Shown here one piece after another: positions 44,057-60,114 of a DNA stretch of 64,000 bases (positions within the stretch are counted from its first letter, which is position 1; every line of letters begins with the position of its first letter). Below the pieces are notes generated by a model, which saw nothing but the letters and a program-made list of their open reading frames with translations, had not been told where the DNA came from and did not search any database. The position numbers and the translations under genes were made by a program. Source of the stretch: Clostridia bacterium (lineage in GTDB: Bacteria > Bacillota > Clostridia > Acetivibrionales > DSM-2933); contig JAOAEJ010000023.1 of NCBI GenBank assembly GCA_026416815.1, positions 124,001-188,000 of the forward strand. The letters run 5' to 3'.

Positions 44057-47000
44057 ATGGTACATCCCGTACAATTGGGTAGAAACACAAGAATGAGCTA
44101 CTCAAGGATCAACGAAGTTGTTGATATGCCCAATCTTATTGAAGTACAAAAAAATTCTTACATTTGGTTTTTGGAGGAAGGATTAAGAGAAGTATTTAGA
44201 GATGTTTCTCCGATTACCGATTATACTGGGAACTTAATTTTGGAGTTTGTGGATTATTCCCTTGATGATACTCCAAAATATACAGTAGAGGAATGTAAGG
44301 AGAGAGACACAACTTATTCTGCTCCCTTAAAGGTTAAAGTTCGCTTAATTAATAAGGAGACAGGAGAAGTTAAAGAACAGGAAATTTTCATGGGTGATTT
44401 CCCTTTGATGACAGACAACGGTACATTTATAATTAATGGAGCCGAAAGGGTTATTGTCAGCCAGTTAGTAAGGTCACCCGGTATTTATTATTCAATGAAG
44501 TTTGACAAAATAGGTAAAAAACTATTCTCAAATACAGTAATACCAAACAGAGGTGCATGGCTCGAATACGAGACGGATTCAAATGACATACTTTCTGTAA
44601 GAATAGATAGGACCAGAAAGCTGCCTATCACTGTTCTGTTAAGGGCTTTAGGATATGGGACGGACTTTGAAATCACTCAGCTGCTTGGTGAAGATGAGAG
44701 ATTACTTGCAACTATTCAAAAAGACAATGCAAAAACTGTAGATGAAGGTTTGCTTGAAATATATAAGAGGCTGAGACCAGGTGAGCCTCCGACTGTAGAA
44801 AGTGCACGTTCATTGCTTAATAGCTTGTTCTTTGATCCAAAGAGATATGATCTTGCAAAGTTTGGAAGATTTAAATTTAATAAAAAGCTTTCATTGGCAG
44901 CAAGAATAAATGGCTATAGAACAGCTGAAAATATTGTAAATCCTGAGACTGGAGAAATTATCGTTGAGGAAAATACAATAATTGATAGGGAGAAAGCAGA
45001 AGAAATACAGAATGCAGGAATAAACGTAGTATACTTAAGCGTCGAAGGTAAAAGTGTAAAAGTTATCGGGAACAATACAGTAGATATTAATGCCTATGTT
45101 AACTTCGATATCAAGGATTTAGGTATAAATGAAAAGGTTAAGCTTGATATATTAACTAAGATATTGGAAGAAAACAAAGACGAGCAATCTATTAGAGCTG
45201 CTATAAAGGAAAATATAGCAGAGCTTATTCCTAAATACATCACAATGGATGATATAATCTCATCCATCAATTACCTTATAACTTTAAATTATGCTATCGG
45301 TACGGTAGATGATATAGACCACCTTGGAAACAGAAGGTTGCGTTCTGTGGGAGAACTCTTACAGAATCAATTCAGGATTGGTCTTGCAAGGATGGAGAGA
45401 GTTGTAAGAGAGAGAATGACTATTCAGGATATAGATATTGTAACGCCTCAGGCGTTAATAAATATCAGACCTGTAGCTGCTGCTATAAAAGAGTTTTTTG
45501 GAAGCAGCCAGCTTTCACAGTTCATGGACCAGACAAACCCTCTTGCTGAGTTAACTCATAAAAGAAGGCTTAGTGCCCTTGGACCAGGTGGATTGAGTAG
45601 AGAAAGAGCAGGCTTCGAGGTTCGTGACGTTCACCACTCCCACTATGGTAGAATGTGTCCTATAGAAACTCCTGAAGGACCGAATATAGGTCTTATTGGC
45701 TCATTAAGTACTTATGCCAGAGTAAATGAATATGGATTTATAGAAGCGCCTTATAGAAAGGTTAATAAAGAAACAAGCCAGGTTACTGATGAAATTATTT
45801 ATCTGACTGCAGATGAAGAAGACGGTTTCGTTGTAGCTCAGGCGAATGAACCTTTGGATTCCGACGGAAAGTTCACCCATAAAAGGGTTGTAGCTAGATA
45901 TAAGGATGAAATACTCGAAACCGAGGGTTCTAAAATAGATTTCATGGATGTATCGCCAAAGCAGCTGGTTTCAGTGGCTACAGCAATGATACCGTTCCTT
46001 GAAAACGATGACGCTAACCGTGCGCTCATGGGATCAAACATGCAACGTCAGGCTGTTCCATTGATAAGGGCTGATGCGCCTGTAATAGGAACCGGTATTG
46101 AGTACAAGGCTGCTCGTGATTCTGGGGTTGTTGTCCTCGCAAAAAATGCCGGTGTAATAGAAAAGGTTTGTGCGAATGAAATAGTAATTAGGACAAAAGA
46201 GGGTAAGAAAGATTCCTACAAACTTTTAAAATACATGCGTTCAAATCAGGGAACTTGTATAAACCAAAGGCCTATAGTCAGAAAAGGTGAAGTTGTAGAA
46301 AAAGGCGATATCATTGCCGACGGTCCTTCAACAGATCAAGGTGAAATAGCCTTAGGTAAAAACATCCTTATAGGGTTTATGACTTGGGAAGGTTACAACT
46401 ATGAGGATGCTATACTGATTAGTGAAAAGTTGGTTAAGGAAGATGTATTTACTTCCATACACATAGAAGAATACGAGGCTGAGTCAAGGGATACAAAACT
46501 TGGGCCTGAAGAAATAACAAGGGATATTCCGAATGTCAGCGAAGAAGCATTAAAGGACTTGGATGACAGAGGAATAATCAGAATTGGTGCCGAGGTAAGG
46601 TCTGGAGACATACTTGTTGGTAAAGTAACACCAAAGGGTGAAACTGAGCTTACGGCTGAAGAAAGGCTTTTGAGAGCGATTTTCGGTGAAAAGGCTAGAG
46701 AAGTCCGTGATACTTCGTTGAGGGTTCCTCATGGAGAGTCGGGTATCATAGTTGATGTAAAAGTATTTACAAGAGAAAACGGCGACGAGCTCCCACCGGG
46801 AGTTAACCAGCTCGTGAGATGCTATATAGCCCAAAAGAGAAAAATATCTGTTGGGGATAAAATGGCGGGTAGACACGGTAACAAGGGGGTTATCTCCAGG
46901 ATACTTCCTGAAGAGGATATGCCATTCTTACCCGATGGAACCCCTTTGGAAATAGTTCTAAACCCACTAGGCGTTCCTTCACGTATGAATATCGGTCAGG

Positions 47001-47788
47001 TTCTTGAGGTTCACCTTGGTTATGCTGCTAGGGCACTAGGCTGGGAGATTGCTACCCCTGTATTTGACGGTGCAACTGAGGATGATATCAGGGAAACTCT
47101 GAAAACAGCAGGATTATCACCAGATGGAAAGACTGTACTATACGATGGAAGAACCGGAGAGCCCTTTGATAATAGAGTAACTGTAGGCTACATGTATATA
47201 CTTAAACTAGCCCATCTTGTTGACGATAAGATACATGCACGTTCTACAGGACCTTACTCACTGGTTACACAGCAGCCGCTGGGTGGTAAAGCGCAGTTTG
47301 GCGGACAGAGGTTCGGGGAGATGGAGGTTTGGGCTCTTGAAGCCTATGGTGCTGCTTATACGCTGCAAGAAATCCTAACTGTTAAGTCAGACGACGTTGT
47401 TGGTAGGGTTAAGACCTATGAGTCGATTGTGAAAGGTGAAAATGTACCTGAACCGGGTATTCCGGAATCCTTCAAGGTTCTTATAAAAGAGCTTCAAAGT
47501 TTGGCACTGGATGTCAAGGTTTATTCTGAGGAGCAAGAAGAAATCGCTATCAAAGAATCGGTTGAAGATGAATTAGAAGAACTGAACGTTAATATAGAAG
47601 GTAGAGAAGACGAAGTTCCGTTGAACGATTATGATGAGTTGAGAGAAGATTCATTGGACGATGAACTGGATATCGATGACTTTGACCTTGGTGATTTAAG
47701 CACTGGAGACAACCTTGATGAAGGATTGTCCGATGAACTGTTTACTGATGAAGACCTCGGGGATGACTTTGAAGATGAAGAATTTTAA
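44057..47788 (+). CDS. rpoB: RNA polymerase beta subunit
   Basis: 1243 aa. The rifampicin-binding cluster [20 protein letters not shown], then [11 protein letters not shown] carries the wild-type residues at the usual resistance sites, so a sensitive enzyme is predicted. Other landmarks: [29 protein letters not shown], and the C-terminal [22 protein letters not shown]. After the normal end, ~75 residues of extremely acidic sequence ([23 protein letters not shown]) follow. GAGGTGA precedes ATG. Confidence 0.98.
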   Translation: MVHPVQLGRNTRMSYSRINEVVDMPNLIEVQKNSYIWFLEEGLREVFRDVSPITDYTGNLILEFVDYSLDDTPKYTVEECKERDTTYSAPLKVKVRLINKETGEVKEQEIFMGDFPLMTDNGTFIINGAERVIVSQLVRSPGIYYSMKFDKIGKKLFSNTVIPNRGAWLEYETDSNDILSVRIDRTRKLPITVLLRALGYGTDFEITQLLGEDERLLATIQKDNAKTVDEGLLEIYKRLRPGEPPTVESARSLLNSLFFDPKRYDLAKFGRFKFNKKLSLAARINGYRTAENIVNPETGEIIVEENTIIDREKAEEIQNAGINVVYLSVEGKSVKVIGNNTVDINAYVNFDIKDLGINEKVKLDILTKILEENKDEQSIRAAIKENIAELIPKYITMDDIISSINYLITLNYAIGTVDDIDHLGNRRLRSVGELLQNQFRIGLARMERVVRERMTIQDIDIVTPQALINIRPVAAAIKEFFGSSQLSQFMDQTNPLAELTHKRRLSALGPGGLSRERAGFEVRDVHHSHYGRMCPIETPEGPNIGLIGSLSTYARVNEYGFIEAPYRKVNKETSQVTDEIIYLTADEEDGFVVAQANEPLDSDGKFTHKRVVARYKDEILETEGSKIDFMDVSPKQLVSVATAMIPFLENDDANRALMGSNMQRQAVPLIRADAPVIGTGIEYKAARDSGVVVLAKNAGVIEKVCANEIVIRTKEGKKDSYKLLKYMRSNQGTCINQRPIVRKGEVVEKGDIIADGPSTDQGEIALGKNILIGFMTWEGYNYEDAILISEKLVKEDVFTSIHIEEYEAESRDTKLGPEEITRDIPNVSEEALKDLDDRGIIRIGAEVRSGDILVGKVTPKGETELTAEERLLRAIFGEKAREVRDTSLRVPHGESGIIVDVKVFTRENGDELPPGVNQLVRCYIAQKRKISVGDKMAGRHGNKGVISRILPEEDMPFLPDGTPLEIVLNPLGVPSRMNIGQVLEVHLGYAARALGWEIATPVFDGATEDDIRETLKTAGLSPDGKTVLYDGRTGEPFDNRVTVGYMYILKLAHLVDDKIHARSTGPYSLVTQQPLGGKAQFGGQRFGEMEVWALEAYGAAYTLQEILTVKSDDVVGRVKTYESIVKGENVPEPGIPESFKVLIKELQSLALDVKVYSEEQEEIAIKESVEDELEELNVNIEGREDEVPLNDYDELREDSLDDELDIDDFDLGDLSTGDNLDEGLSDELFTDEDLGDDFEDEEF

Positions 47789-47805
47789 GGAAGGGAGATA
47801 AAGCT

Positions 47806-51303
<3,498 letters not shown>

Positions 51304-51308
51304 AAAGG

Positions 51309-51335
51309 ATGGTCAGCCGTAGGGCTGACCATTTT
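51309..51335 (+). terminator. Intrinsic terminator after rpoC
   Basis: ATGGTCAGCC/GGCTGACCAT stem, 4-nt loop, short T tail. Confidence 0.8.
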
Positions 51336-51376
51336 GCTATATTTTTAGGCAAAAGTATACAGTAGAAGTTATTGTC

Positions 51377-51406
51377 TTGACAAATAGACAATAACGGTGA
51401 TAAAAT
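51377..51406 (+). promoter_or_regulatory. Promoter of the L7Ae-rpsL-rpsG-fusA unit
   Basis: TTGACA (51377-51382), 18-nt spacer, TAAAAT (51401-51406). Confidence 0.7.
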
Positions 51407-51502
51407 ATTTCAGTGTGTAAATTTGAAACTCTTAATTGGATGATTTAGGTTAATTTTATATCCTAATTTTGGGGAAGGATTGTATTTACAGGAGGTTAAG
51501 TT

Positions 51503-51745
51503 GTGCTGGAAAATCTAAAAAGCAGTAATAAGACAGTGGGACTTAAACAATCTACAAAAGCTTTGGAAAGCGGAACTGTAAAGCAGGTATATATAGCACA
51601 GGACGCTGATGAAAGAGTAATAAGAAACATAAAGGAGCTGTGCCAGAAAAGCTCAGTTGATATTGTGTATGTGGATTGCATGAAGCAATTAGGCAAAGCT
51701 TGTGGCATTGAAGTTGGAGCTGCTGTTGTATGCCTGTTGAAATAA
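51503..51745 (+). CDS. L7Ae-family ribosomal/K-turn-binding protein
   Basis: 80 aa, GTG start with AGGAGG at 51490. The whole length is an L7Ae/L30e/S12e fold: SGTVKQVYIAQDADERVI, then VYVDCMKQLGKACGIEVGAA, which contains the K-turn contact loop. Bacillus YbxF (RplGB) occupies the same place, before rpsL. It is expected to bind K-turn RNAs and perhaps associate with the ribosome. Confidence 0.93.
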   Translation: MLENLKSSNKTVGLKQSTKALESGTVKQVYIAQDADERVIRNIKELCQKSSVDIVYVDCMKQLGKACGIEVGAAVVCLLK

Positions 51746-51875
51746 GCTGACCTCACAAGGGCAAAGATATTAAGAGAAGTAGGAATGAATTAGTTTATGG
51801 GCACTAAGTTATTATCTAATAACACTTAGATAAGATTTAGATATATTAATTTATAAATCGAAGGGAGGTGTAATG

Positions 51876-52304
51876 ATGCCGACGTTTAATCAGTTGGTTA
51901 GAAAAGGAAGAGAAGTAATGGAGAAAAAATCTACTGCTCCTGCTCTGCAAAAGGGTTTTAACTCTTTGAAAAAGCAACCTATAGATTTAAGCTCTCCTCA
52001 AAAAAGAGGTGTTTGCACAGTTGTTAAAACTACTACCCCTAAAAAACCTAACTCAGCGTTAAGAAAGGTTGCAAGGGTACGTTTGACAAACGGTGTTGAA
52101 GTAACTGCTTATATCCCTGGTATAGGACATAACCTTCAGGAGCACAGCGTTGTTCTTATAAGAGGAGGTAGGGTTAAAGACTTACCTGGGGTTAGGTACC
52201 ATATGATAAGAGGGACGAGTGACACTGCAGGCGTTGCAACAAGAATGCAGGGCCGTTCCAAATATGGAGCTAAGAGACCAAAAGCTGGTGCAGCTAAGAA
52301 GTAA
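51876..52304 (+). CDS. rpsL: 30S ribosomal protein S12
   Basis: 142 aa. The start is the second of two adjacent ATGs (51876, [11 protein letters not shown]), given GGAGG at 51864-51868. The decoding-centre segments [16 protein letters not shown] and [14 protein letters not shown] are wild-type at the two lysines linked with streptomycin resistance. The length is slightly longer than in E. coli owing to a short internal segment typical of Firmicutes. Confidence 0.97.
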   Translation: MPTFNQLVRKGREVMEKKSTAPALQKGFNSLKKQPIDLSSPQKRGVCTVVKTTTPKKPNSALRKVARVRLTNGVEVTAYIPGIGHNLQEHSVVLIRGGRVKDLPGVRYHMIRGTSDTAGVATRMQGRSKYGAKRPKAGAAKK

Positions 52305-52440
52305 GATCCTACAACGTGATAAGCACGTTTATGTGTTTACATTACTTACGACTGATACAGTTGCTTAAGAGTGTAAGCATTGCATGGAAAATTTAAAACT
52401 AAGTGCTAAGTACGTTGTTTTAATATATATAGTTATATAA

Positions 52441-53001
<561 letters not shown>

Positions 53002-53163
53002 TACTTGCGCAGCTTGAAGTTAGAAGCTGGCAACTATGTTCTTAACAGGGACTATAATCTGTAGGTAGTGCTAATATAATGTTAATACTATTGTAGTAGA
53101 ATAAACTCTACTACAATAAAAAATTTAAATTTGAACTATCGTGCAATTGAAAGGAGGGTAAGA

Positions 53164-55239
53164 ATGCCCAGGCAATTTAGCTTAGAAAATACAAGAAATA
53201 TCGGTATAATGGCTCATATAGATGCTGGTAAGACAACAACTACTGAAAGAATTCTATTCTACACAGGTAGGGTTCATAAAATAGGTGAAGTTCATGAAGG
53301 TGCTGCTACAATGGACTGGATGGAGCAGGAACAAGAAAGAGGTATAACTATTACCTCAGCTGCTACAACAGCTCAGTGGAAAGGTAACAGGATTAATATA
53401 ATAGATACGCCAGGGCACGTTGACTTCACTGTTGAAGTTGAAAGGTCTCTTCGTGTACTTGATGGTTCTGTAACACTTTTCTGCGCAAAAGGCGGTGTTG
53501 AACCTCAGTCCGAAACAGTTTGGAGACAGGCTGACAGGTATGGAGTTCCTCGTATAGCATACGTTAATAAAATGGATATAATGGGTGCAGATTTCTACAA
53601 CTGTATCAAGATGATGAAGGAAAGGCTGCAGGCAAATGCAGTGCCGATCCAACTACCTATAGGTAGCGAAGATGTTTTCCAGGGGGTAGTTGACCTCGTA
53701 ACAATGAAGGCGTTACTCTTCATGGATGACCTCGGAAAAGAAATTGTAGAAGCACCAGTTCCTGAAGATATGAAGGATGTTGTAGAGAAATACCGCAGTA
53801 TATTGGTAGAAGCTGTTGCTGAACAAGACGAAGAATACATGATGAAGTACCTTGAAGGTGAAGAATTAACTGAAGAAGAAATACGTATAGGTATAAGAAA
53901 AGCTACTATAGCTGTAAAAATTATACCTGTAACATGTGGCTCTTCATACAAGAATAAAGGTGTTCAACAGTTACTGGATGCAGTAATTGCATACTTGCCT
54001 TCACCAGTTGATATACCTGCTATCAAAGGTGTTCTTCCTGATAGCGAAGAAGAAGTAGAAAGACCGGCTGATGACAACGGACCGTTCTCGGCGTTGGCAT
54101 TTAAAATTATGACTGACCCATTCGTAGGTAAGCTCTCATTCTTCAGGGTTTATTCCGGTAAGTTGAGTGCAGGTTCCTACGTTCTTAACTCTACAAAAGG
54201 TAAGAGGGAAAGAATAGGCCGTATACTTCAAATGCATGCAAACCATAGAGAAGAAACCGATATGGTTTATTCAGGAGATATAGCTGCTGCTGTAGGTTTA
54301 AAAGATACTACAACAGGAGATACTCTCTGTGAAGAAAATAATCCTGTAATTCTTGAGTCAATGGAATTCCCTGAGCCTGTTATATCGGTTGCTATCGAAC
54401 CGAAGACAAAAGCAGGACAGGAAAAAATGGGTATAGCCCTGCAGAAACTTGCAGAAGAAGACCCAACATTCAGAGTTTCTACAAACCATGAAACAGGTCA
54501 GACTATTATTGAAGGTATGGGTGAGCTTCACCTTGAAATCATAGTTGACCGTATGATGAGAGAATTTAAGGTAGAAGCAAACGTAGGTAATCCTCAGGTT
54601 GCTTATAAAGAAACTATCCGTAAGGCTGTTAAGGCTGAAGGTAAGTTTGTAAGACAGTCAGGTGGTAGAGGTCAATACGGTCACTGCGTAATCGAAATTG
54701 AACCTAGGGAACCTGGAGCAGGATATGAATTTGTCAGCAAGATAGTTGGTGGTACCGTACCTAAGGAATACATCGGACCTATCGATGCTGGTATCCAGGA
54801 TGCTATGAATAATGGTGTTCTTGGCGGCTACCCATGTGTTGACATTAAGGTTACACTTGTAGACGGTTCATACCACGAAGTTGACTCATCTGAAATGGCG
54901 TTTAAGATTGCCGGATCTATGGGCTTCAAGGAAGGCTGCCGTAAGGCTGATCCTGTACTCCTCGAGCCTATAATGAAGGTTGACGTTGTTGTTCCTGAAG
55001 AGTATATGGGAGACGTAATGGGCGACCTTAACTCAAGAAGGGGTAGAATCGAAGGTATGGAAGCAAGAAGTGGAGCTCAGGCTATCAGAGCACACGTGCC
55101 GCTCTCCGAAATGTTCGGTTACGCTACAACTCTTCGTTCAAGGACACAAGGTAGAGGTGTGTTCTCAATGCAGACCAGCCACTTTGAAGAAGTTCCAAGA
55201 AACATTCAGGAACAGATTCTTGGTGCAAAGAATAAATAA
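53164..55239 (+). CDS. fusA: Elongation factor G
   Basis: 691 aa translocation GTPase. P-loop AHIDAGKT (18-25), switch [15 protein letters not shown], and domains II-V to the C-terminus. ATG 53164 is chosen for AAGGAGGG just upstream; the frame is open 11 codons earlier. Single copy in the window, in the normal str-operon position. Confidence 0.98.
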   Translation: MPRQFSLENTRNIGIMAHIDAGKTTTTERILFYTGRVHKIGEVHEGAATMDWMEQEQERGITITSAATTAQWKGNRINIIDTPGHVDFTVEVERSLRVLDGSVTLFCAKGGVEPQSETVWRQADRYGVPRIAYVNKMDIMGADFYNCIKMMKERLQANAVPIQLPIGSEDVFQGVVDLVTMKALLFMDDLGKEIVEAPVPEDMKDVVEKYRSILVEAVAEQDEEYMMKYLEGEELTEEEIRIGIRKATIAVKIIPVTCGSSYKNKGVQQLLDAVIAYLPSPVDIPAIKGVLPDSEEEVERPADDNGPFSALAFKIMTDPFVGKLSFFRVYSGKLSAGSYVLNSTKGKRERIGRILQMHANHREETDMVYSGDIAAAVGLKDTTTGDTLCEENNPVILESMEFPEPVISVAIEPKTKAGQEKMGIALQKLAEEDPTFRVSTNHETGQTIIEGMGELHLEIIVDRMMREFKVEANVGNPQVAYKETIRKAVKAEGKFVRQSGGRGQYGHCVIEIEPREPGAGYEFVSKIVGGTVPKEYIGPIDAGIQDAMNNGVLGGYPCVDIKVTLVDGSYHEVDSSEMAFKIAGSMGFKEGCRKADPVLLEPIMKVDVVVPEEYMGDVMGDLNSRRGRIEGMEARSGAQAIRAHVPLSEMFGYATTLRSRTQGRGVFSMQTSHFEEVPRNIQEQILGAKNK

Positions 55240-55274
55240 TTATTCGTAAATTAGTGTAAAATATTAGAGGGTAT

Positions 55275-55308
55275 CGAACTTTAAGATTAGACTTAAGCTT
55301 AAAGTTCG
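55275..55308. repeat. Small palindrome related to the TIR elements, between fusA and tuf
   Basis: CGAACTTTAAG (55275-55285) and CTTAAAGTTCG (55298-55308) form an 11-bp perfect stem; the flanks GTAT and GGTTCCTACA resemble the termini of the element at 22985. It may be a reduced MITE or a hairpin in the fusA-tuf transcript. No promoter is obvious before tuf. Confidence 0.5.
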
Positions 55309-55438
55309 GTTCCTACATAAGTCAGTATTATTCAGGAATTAATTGTACTACAGTATAGTTCCTGTTAAATAGCTAAAAATTATATTTAATAAACCATTTA
55401 TCAGTATAAATTACTGAAATAAGGGAGGAGATCAAGCA

Positions 55439-56641
55439 ATGGGAAAAGCTAAATTTGAAAGAAATAAGCCACACGTTAACGTTGGTACAATCGGTCACGT
55501 TGACCATGGTAAAACATCATTAACAGCTGCTATAACAAAGGTTTTAGGTTTATTAGGTAAAGCAGAATTCAAAGCGTATGACCAGATAGATGCAGCTCCA
55601 GAAGAAAGAGAAAGAGGTATCACAATTTCAACTGCTCACGTTGAGTATGAAACTGACAACAGACACTATGCTCACGTTGACTGCCCTGGACACGCTGACT
55701 ATGTTAAAAACATGATCACTGGTGCTGCTCAGATGGACGGCGGTATCCTCGTTGTTTCAGCTGCTGACGGCCCAATGCCTCAGACAAGGGAACACATCCT
55801 CTTATCCCGTCAGGTTGGTGTACCATACATCGTTGTTTTCTTAAACAAATGCGATATGGTTGATGACGAAGAGCTCATCGAGTTAGTTGAAATGGAATTA
55901 AGAGAACTCTTAAGCTCATACGAGTTCCCTGGTGATGATATTCCGATCGTTAGAGGTTCTGCATTAGTAGCTCTCGAGTGTACATCAAAAGATGTAAGCG
56001 CTCCTGAATATCAACCAATCATGAAGCTCATGGAAGAAGTTGATAAATATATCCCAACTCCTGAAAGAGCAACTGACAAACCTTTCATCATGCCTGTAGA
56101 AGACGTTTTCTCAATCACAGGTCGTGGTACTGTTGCTACTGGTAGGGTTGAAAGAGGTACTATCAAAGTTGGTGAAGAAGTTGAAATCGTTGGTTTGATG
56201 GAAGCTCCTAAGAAGACAGTTGTAACTGGTGTTGAAATGTTCAGAAAGCTCCTTGATCAGGCAGTTGCTGGTGACAACATCGGCGCTCTCTTAAGGGGTG
56301 TACAAAGAACAGATATCGAAAGAGGTCAGGTTATAGCTAAGCCTGGTTCAATCAAACCTCATACACACTTTAAAGGTGAAGTTTACGTTTTAACTAAAGA
56401 AGAAGGTGGAAGACACAAACCTTTCTTCAATGGTTACAGACCACAGTTCTACTTCAGAACAACTGACGTTACTGGCGTTATCGATATTCCAGAAGGAACA
56501 GAAATGGTTATGCCTGGTGACAACGTAACTATGACAATCAAATTAATAACTCCTATAGCTATGGAAGAAGGCTTAAGGTTCGCTATCCGTGAAGGTGGTA
56601 GAACTGTTGGAGCGGGAGTTGTTTCTTCAATAATCGAATAA
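55439..56641 (+). CDS. tuf: Elongation factor Tu
   Basis: 400 aa. GHVDHGKT (19-26), the effector region [14 protein letters not shown] (~82-86) and NKCD; domains II and III are intact, ending [11 protein letters not shown]. It delivers aminoacyl-tRNA to the ribosome and is usually the most abundant protein. GGGAGGAG precedes the ATG. Confidence 0.98.
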   Translation: MGKAKFERNKPHVNVGTIGHVDHGKTSLTAAITKVLGLLGKAEFKAYDQIDAAPEERERGITISTAHVEYETDNRHYAHVDCPGHADYVKNMITGAAQMDGGILVVSAADGPMPQTREHILLSRQVGVPYIVVFLNKCDMVDDEELIELVEMELRELLSSYEFPGDDIPIVRGSALVALECTSKDVSAPEYQPIMKLMEEVDKYIPTPERATDKPFIMPVEDVFSITGRGTVATGRVERGTIKVGEEVEIVGLMEAPKKTVVTGVEMFRKLLDQAVAGDNIGALLRGVQRTDIERGQVIAKPGSIKPHTHFKGEVYVLTKEEGGRHKPFFNGYRPQFYFRTTDVTGVIDIPEGTEMVMPGDNVTMTIKLITPIAMEEGLRFAIREGGRTVGAGVVSSIIE

Positions 56642-56653
56642 TAACTTCTGATA

Positions 56654-56687
56654 AAAAGATCGGTATATTATATACCGGTCTTTTTTT
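56654..56687 (+). terminator. Intrinsic terminator after tuf
   Basis: AAAAGATCGGTATAT pairs with ATATACCGGTCTTTT (one G-T) and continues into T residues. It ends the str operon. Confidence 0.9.
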
Positions 56688-56843
56688 ATTTACCCTGAAT
56701 TAAGTTAATAGTACAAAATGCCTATTAGTGTATAGCCTGCTGTGCTACTGGTATGGTAGCAAATCATCATATACGTTAAATAAAAAAGGTGTTACTATAA
56801 AATTATGTTAATATATGAGTTTATATAGATTGAAGGGGCTAGT

Positions 56844-57299
56844 ATGGAGAATATACTAAAAAGGTTTTTCGCTTCAAATAGTAATAATATACTTATTCAG
56901 TTTTCGAGATATATTGTTGCAGGAGGAATAGCAGCCCTAGCCGATATGTCTATATACCATATAGCTATGCAAAAAGTAGGTCTTGGATATATGAGCGCAA
57001 AGGTGATTTCGTTTTTTGCTGGTGTGATAATTTGTTATTTTTTAAGTAGGATATGGGTATTTGATAATAGATCAGATAATCTACTGAGTGATTTTCTGAA
57101 ATTTACTGTTGTAGGGCTAGTAGGTCTGGGATTGAGCATTATTACGCTATATGTATTGGTTGACATTGGGGTCATATATGGATTGTTTTACTTCTTAAGT
57201 GATAGCGTAATTAAGGATGTAGCCAATGCGGTTACTATTGTAGTAGTACTACTGTGGAATTTTATAGCGAGACGGAAATTTGTGTTTAACCTTAAATAA
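56844..57299 (+). CDS. GtrA-like membrane protein
   Basis: 151 aa with four membrane segments. The family start QFSRYIVAGGIAALADMSIYH (~19-39; first part cited) and the C-terminal basic tail NFIARRKFVFN are typical of GtrA/DPMS3, which are thought to assist transfer of lipid-linked sugars. No glycosyltransferase is next to it, which is unusual. GAAGGGG is upstream. An FAD oxidoreductase follows after 91 nt. Confidence 0.9.
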   Translation: MENILKRFFASNSNNILIQFSRYIVAGGIAALADMSIYHIAMQKVGLGYMSAKVISFFAGVIICYFLSRIWVFDNRSDNLLSDFLKFTVVGLVGLGLSIITLYVLVDIGVIYGLFYFLSDSVIKDVANAVTIVVVLLWNFIARRKFVFNLK

Positions 57300-57390
57300 T
57301 GTGAATATAAAAAGTTCAAAGTCAACTACTACTAAGTCTGTGTAGTATTAAGCATTACTGCCAAGTAACAATTCTAGGGAGATGACGCTG

Positions 57391-58803
57391 ATGAATAAGG
57401 TAGTTATTATGGGGGCGGGGCCGGCAGGTCTGGCCGCCGGGTATGAATTGCAAAAGAGCGGTATCAATGTACATTTACTGGAGGCGGACAAGCAGGTTGG
57501 GGGAATAAGCAAGACTATAAAATATAAGGACTATTACTTTGACCTTGGAGGGCATCGGTTTTTTACTAAGTCTGAAGAAGTAAATGCACTTTGGAATGAA
57601 ATACTTGGAGAATGCTTTAAAAAAACTCCTAGGCTGTCACGAATATATTATAAGAACAGCTTTTTTAACTACCCTCTGACGGCAATGAATGCCCTTTTGG
57701 GGGTTGGTTTTATAGACACATTTATGATACTGGCCAGCTATTTATCGTCAAAGTTAGTTCCATACAGGCGGGAAGAGACTTTCGAAGAATGGGTATCAAA
57801 CAGGTTTGGTAAGAAGCTTTATAAAATATTTTTTAAGACCTATACCGAAAAGGTTTGGGGCATACCATGCAGTAAAATTCAGGCGGAATGGGCAGCTCAA
57901 AGGATAAAGGGGCTTTCTTTGAAGGCAGCGATATGTAATGCGCTGTTTAAACCGAAAGATAAAAAAATAAAGACACTTATTGATGAATTTGATTATCCTG
58001 TGTATGGGCCTGGGATGATGTATAATGAAATGGAAAATAAAATTACAAATTACGGTGGAAGTGTTAGCTTAAATTCAAGGGTTGTTAAAGTTAACCGTGA
58101 TAATTATAAAGTTAAAAGTATTGAATATATAGACGGTGAAGGGAGAATACAAGTGCAGGATGGTAGCAGCTTTATTTCAAGTATACCTGTTACTGAACTT
58201 GTAAAGATACTTAATCCGTCGCCAGATATTGAAGTGCTGGAAGCTGCGGAGTGTTTAAAATATAGAAGTATAATTACTGTAGATATTATTATAAATAAGC
58301 GTGAGCTATTTCCCGATAACTGGATATATGTCCACTCACCCGAGGTTAAACTGGGGAGAATACAGAATTTTAAAAACTGGAGTAAGAATATGGTTCCGGA
58401 TGATTCTAAGACTACCCTGGGACTGGAATATTTTTGCGATGAAAATGATGAACTGTGGAATATGCCGGATAAGGAGTTATTTAAATTAGCAGCTTCGGAG
58501 ATAGAAAAAGTAAAGATTTGCAAAAGAATGGACATTGAGGATTACACTATTGTAAGGGTTCCAAAGGCTTATCCGGTATATATGCTTGGATATAGGCAGT
58601 CTATAGATACAATAGAAAATTATATAAAAAAGTTTGATAACCTGCAGCTGATAGGCAGGTACGGTCTTTTTAAATATAACAATATGGATCACTCTATAAT
58701 GACAGGGTTGTATGCTGCCAAGAATATAATAAATGGAAGTGATCTATATAATACATGGAGTGTGAATACTGACGAAGAATATCATGAAGAGAAAAAAATA
58801 TAG
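57391..58803 (+). CDS. FAD-dependent oxidoreductase (UDP-galactopyranose mutase / protoporphyrinogen-oxidase-like fold)
   Basis: 470 aa. The N-terminal dinucleotide-binding motif VVIMGAGPAGLAAGYEL is followed by LEADKQVGGISKT, and then YFDLGGHRFFTKS, which is typical of a family annotated as NAD(P)/FAD-dependent oxidoreductases near polysaccharide genes. ATG 57391 is chosen over 57382, which directly abuts AGGGAG. The substrate is unknown. Pairing with the GtrA-like gene suggests a role in envelope glycan or lipid-sugar metabolism; this is inference. Confidence 0.85.
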   Translation: MNKVVIMGAGPAGLAAGYELQKSGINVHLLEADKQVGGISKTIKYKDYYFDLGGHRFFTKSEEVNALWNEILGECFKKTPRLSRIYYKNSFFNYPLTAMNALLGVGFIDTFMILASYLSSKLVPYRREETFEEWVSNRFGKKLYKIFFKTYTEKVWGIPCSKIQAEWAAQRIKGLSLKAAICNALFKPKDKKIKTLIDEFDYPVYGPGMMYNEMENKITNYGGSVSLNSRVVKVNRDNYKVKSIEYIDGEGRIQVQDGSSFISSIPVTELVKILNPSPDIEVLEAAECLKYRSIITVDIIINKRELFPDNWIYVHSPEVKLGRIQNFKNWSKNMVPDDSKTTLGLEYFCDENDELWNMPDKELFKLAASEIEKVKICKRMDIEDYTIVRVPKAYPVYMLGYRQSIDTIENYIKKFDNLQLIGRYGLFKYNNMDHSIMTGLYAAKNIINGSDLYNTWSVNTDEEYHEEKKI

Positions 58804-59275
58804 AGATAGTCAAATATTAAGTTTCCTTTAGACAACCGCGAGCGTAAGTGTTTGTTTTATAACTCAAATAAAGAATGTAGACAAAAAAGGTGCAGGTATT
58901 ACCTGGATAAAGTAATGAAATAAATAGAGCTTAGATTACAATTCAAATAAGCTAATTAAGACACTGTGCTTAGCTAATCAGCTTAAATAATTATAAAGAT
59001 ATTGTATAGTAAAATTTAGTATGTAATAACTTTATTGTGTTATTATAGTACTGAATTTTTTTGTTATTACAACAGAAAAAAAGGGAATTATGTAAGAAAT
59101 ATTTAAAATACCTAGATTGCTGTTATAATATTATTAAAAGCTTTTCTATTAAGGAGATACGGTATCCTAAAACTTGTTTTAGTTATGTAAATAATTCATA
59201 AGTTCATAAGCTTAATATAGTATAAGTGGGTAGTATGCAACTAAATGAGTTAGTGAATGTGTCAGTAGGGGGTAA
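58804..59275. other. Gap of 472 nt
   Basis: Very AT-rich; I find no coding frame with a ribosome-binding site, no clear terminator and no match to the repeat families of this window. Confidence 0.4.
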
Positions 59276-60043
59276 ATGATGGATAGAAGCAGAAAAATTC
59301 TAATGTTTATAATTCTAGGAGCTATTATATTTCTTTTTGGTGGTTATACCACTACCGATTGGTTACGTTTGACCACTGAGGAACTTAGGGGCGCAATGGC
59401 AACCACTGTATATCCAAGGCTTTCAAAGGTGGTAGTTACGTTTTTATGTGCAGCGTTGATATTGGTTATAGGGAAGTATGGCCTTAACAAAAAGGATACA
59501 AGATTTTTAAAAGTGGCGTTTGGCTTAATAGTTATTGCTGATATACTAATGTACATAGGACAGGTTATGGCTGGAGTAGGTGTATTTGCACTAGTACATG
59601 CAATCATGATATATAGGAACGGTACAGGTATAATGGAGTTTATATCAAACAAAGGGATTTCGAAGAATAAGAAAGCTTTTTTAACTTACCTTATAGTTAT
59701 TATATTATTCGATGTATTAAGCCTGACCTTTCTAATGTACCCTCCACTAAAAGGAAATATTTTGTTTTTCATTATTGCGGGGTATGCAGCGTTTTTAAGC
59801 ATTTCTTTGTTTGTAGCCTTGGCAACGATTAAAATACAAAAGCTTCCTCGTACAAATGCGGTTCTTGCGTCTTGGGGTATAACATTTTTCTTCTTATGCG
59901 ACTTTACGGTTGGATTATACATAATCCTCCAGCCAGGATCATTAAAGCTTTTTGTAGATAACCTGACATGGATGTTTTATACTCCTTCTCTGGTTTTAAT
60001 TGCTTTAAGCGGATATGACTTTAGGAAGAATAAGATAATATAG
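59276..60043 (+). CDS. YhhN/TMEM86-like membrane protein (tentative)
   Basis: 255 aa with seven to eight hydrophobic segments. FGLIVIADILMYIGQVMAGVG, then FALVHAIMIYRNG and a later SWGITFFFLCDFTVGL resemble the acidic and His residues of the YhhN (lysoplasmalogenase-like) family, where D and H in these helices are conserved. The assignment is by pattern only. AGGGGG lies 3 nt before ATG 59276 and 6 nt before ATG 59279, and either could serve. Confidence 0.7.
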   Translation: MMDRSRKILMFIILGAIIFLFGGYTTTDWLRLTTEELRGAMATTVYPRLSKVVVTFLCAALILVIGKYGLNKKDTRFLKVAFGLIVIADILMYIGQVMAGVGVFALVHAIMIYRNGTGIMEFISNKGISKNKKAFLTYLIVIILFDVLSLTFLMYPPLKGNILFFIIAGYAAFLSISLFVALATIKIQKLPRTNAVLASWGITFFFLCDFTVGLYIILQPGSLKLFVDNLTWMFYTPSLVLIALSGYDFRKNKII

Positions 60044-60071
60044 TTTCTGAGGCATATATTATTACAAAATA

Positions 60072-60114
60072 AAGCCCTTGTCCTAGGATGAAATATACCA
60101 GACAAGGGTTTTTA
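60072..60114. terminator. Shared terminator of convergent genes
   Basis: CCCTTGTC/GACAAGGG stem with an 18-nt loop. On the plus strand it runs into TTTTTAC, and on the minus strand into CTTTATTTTG, so it can serve both directions. Confidence 0.75.
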
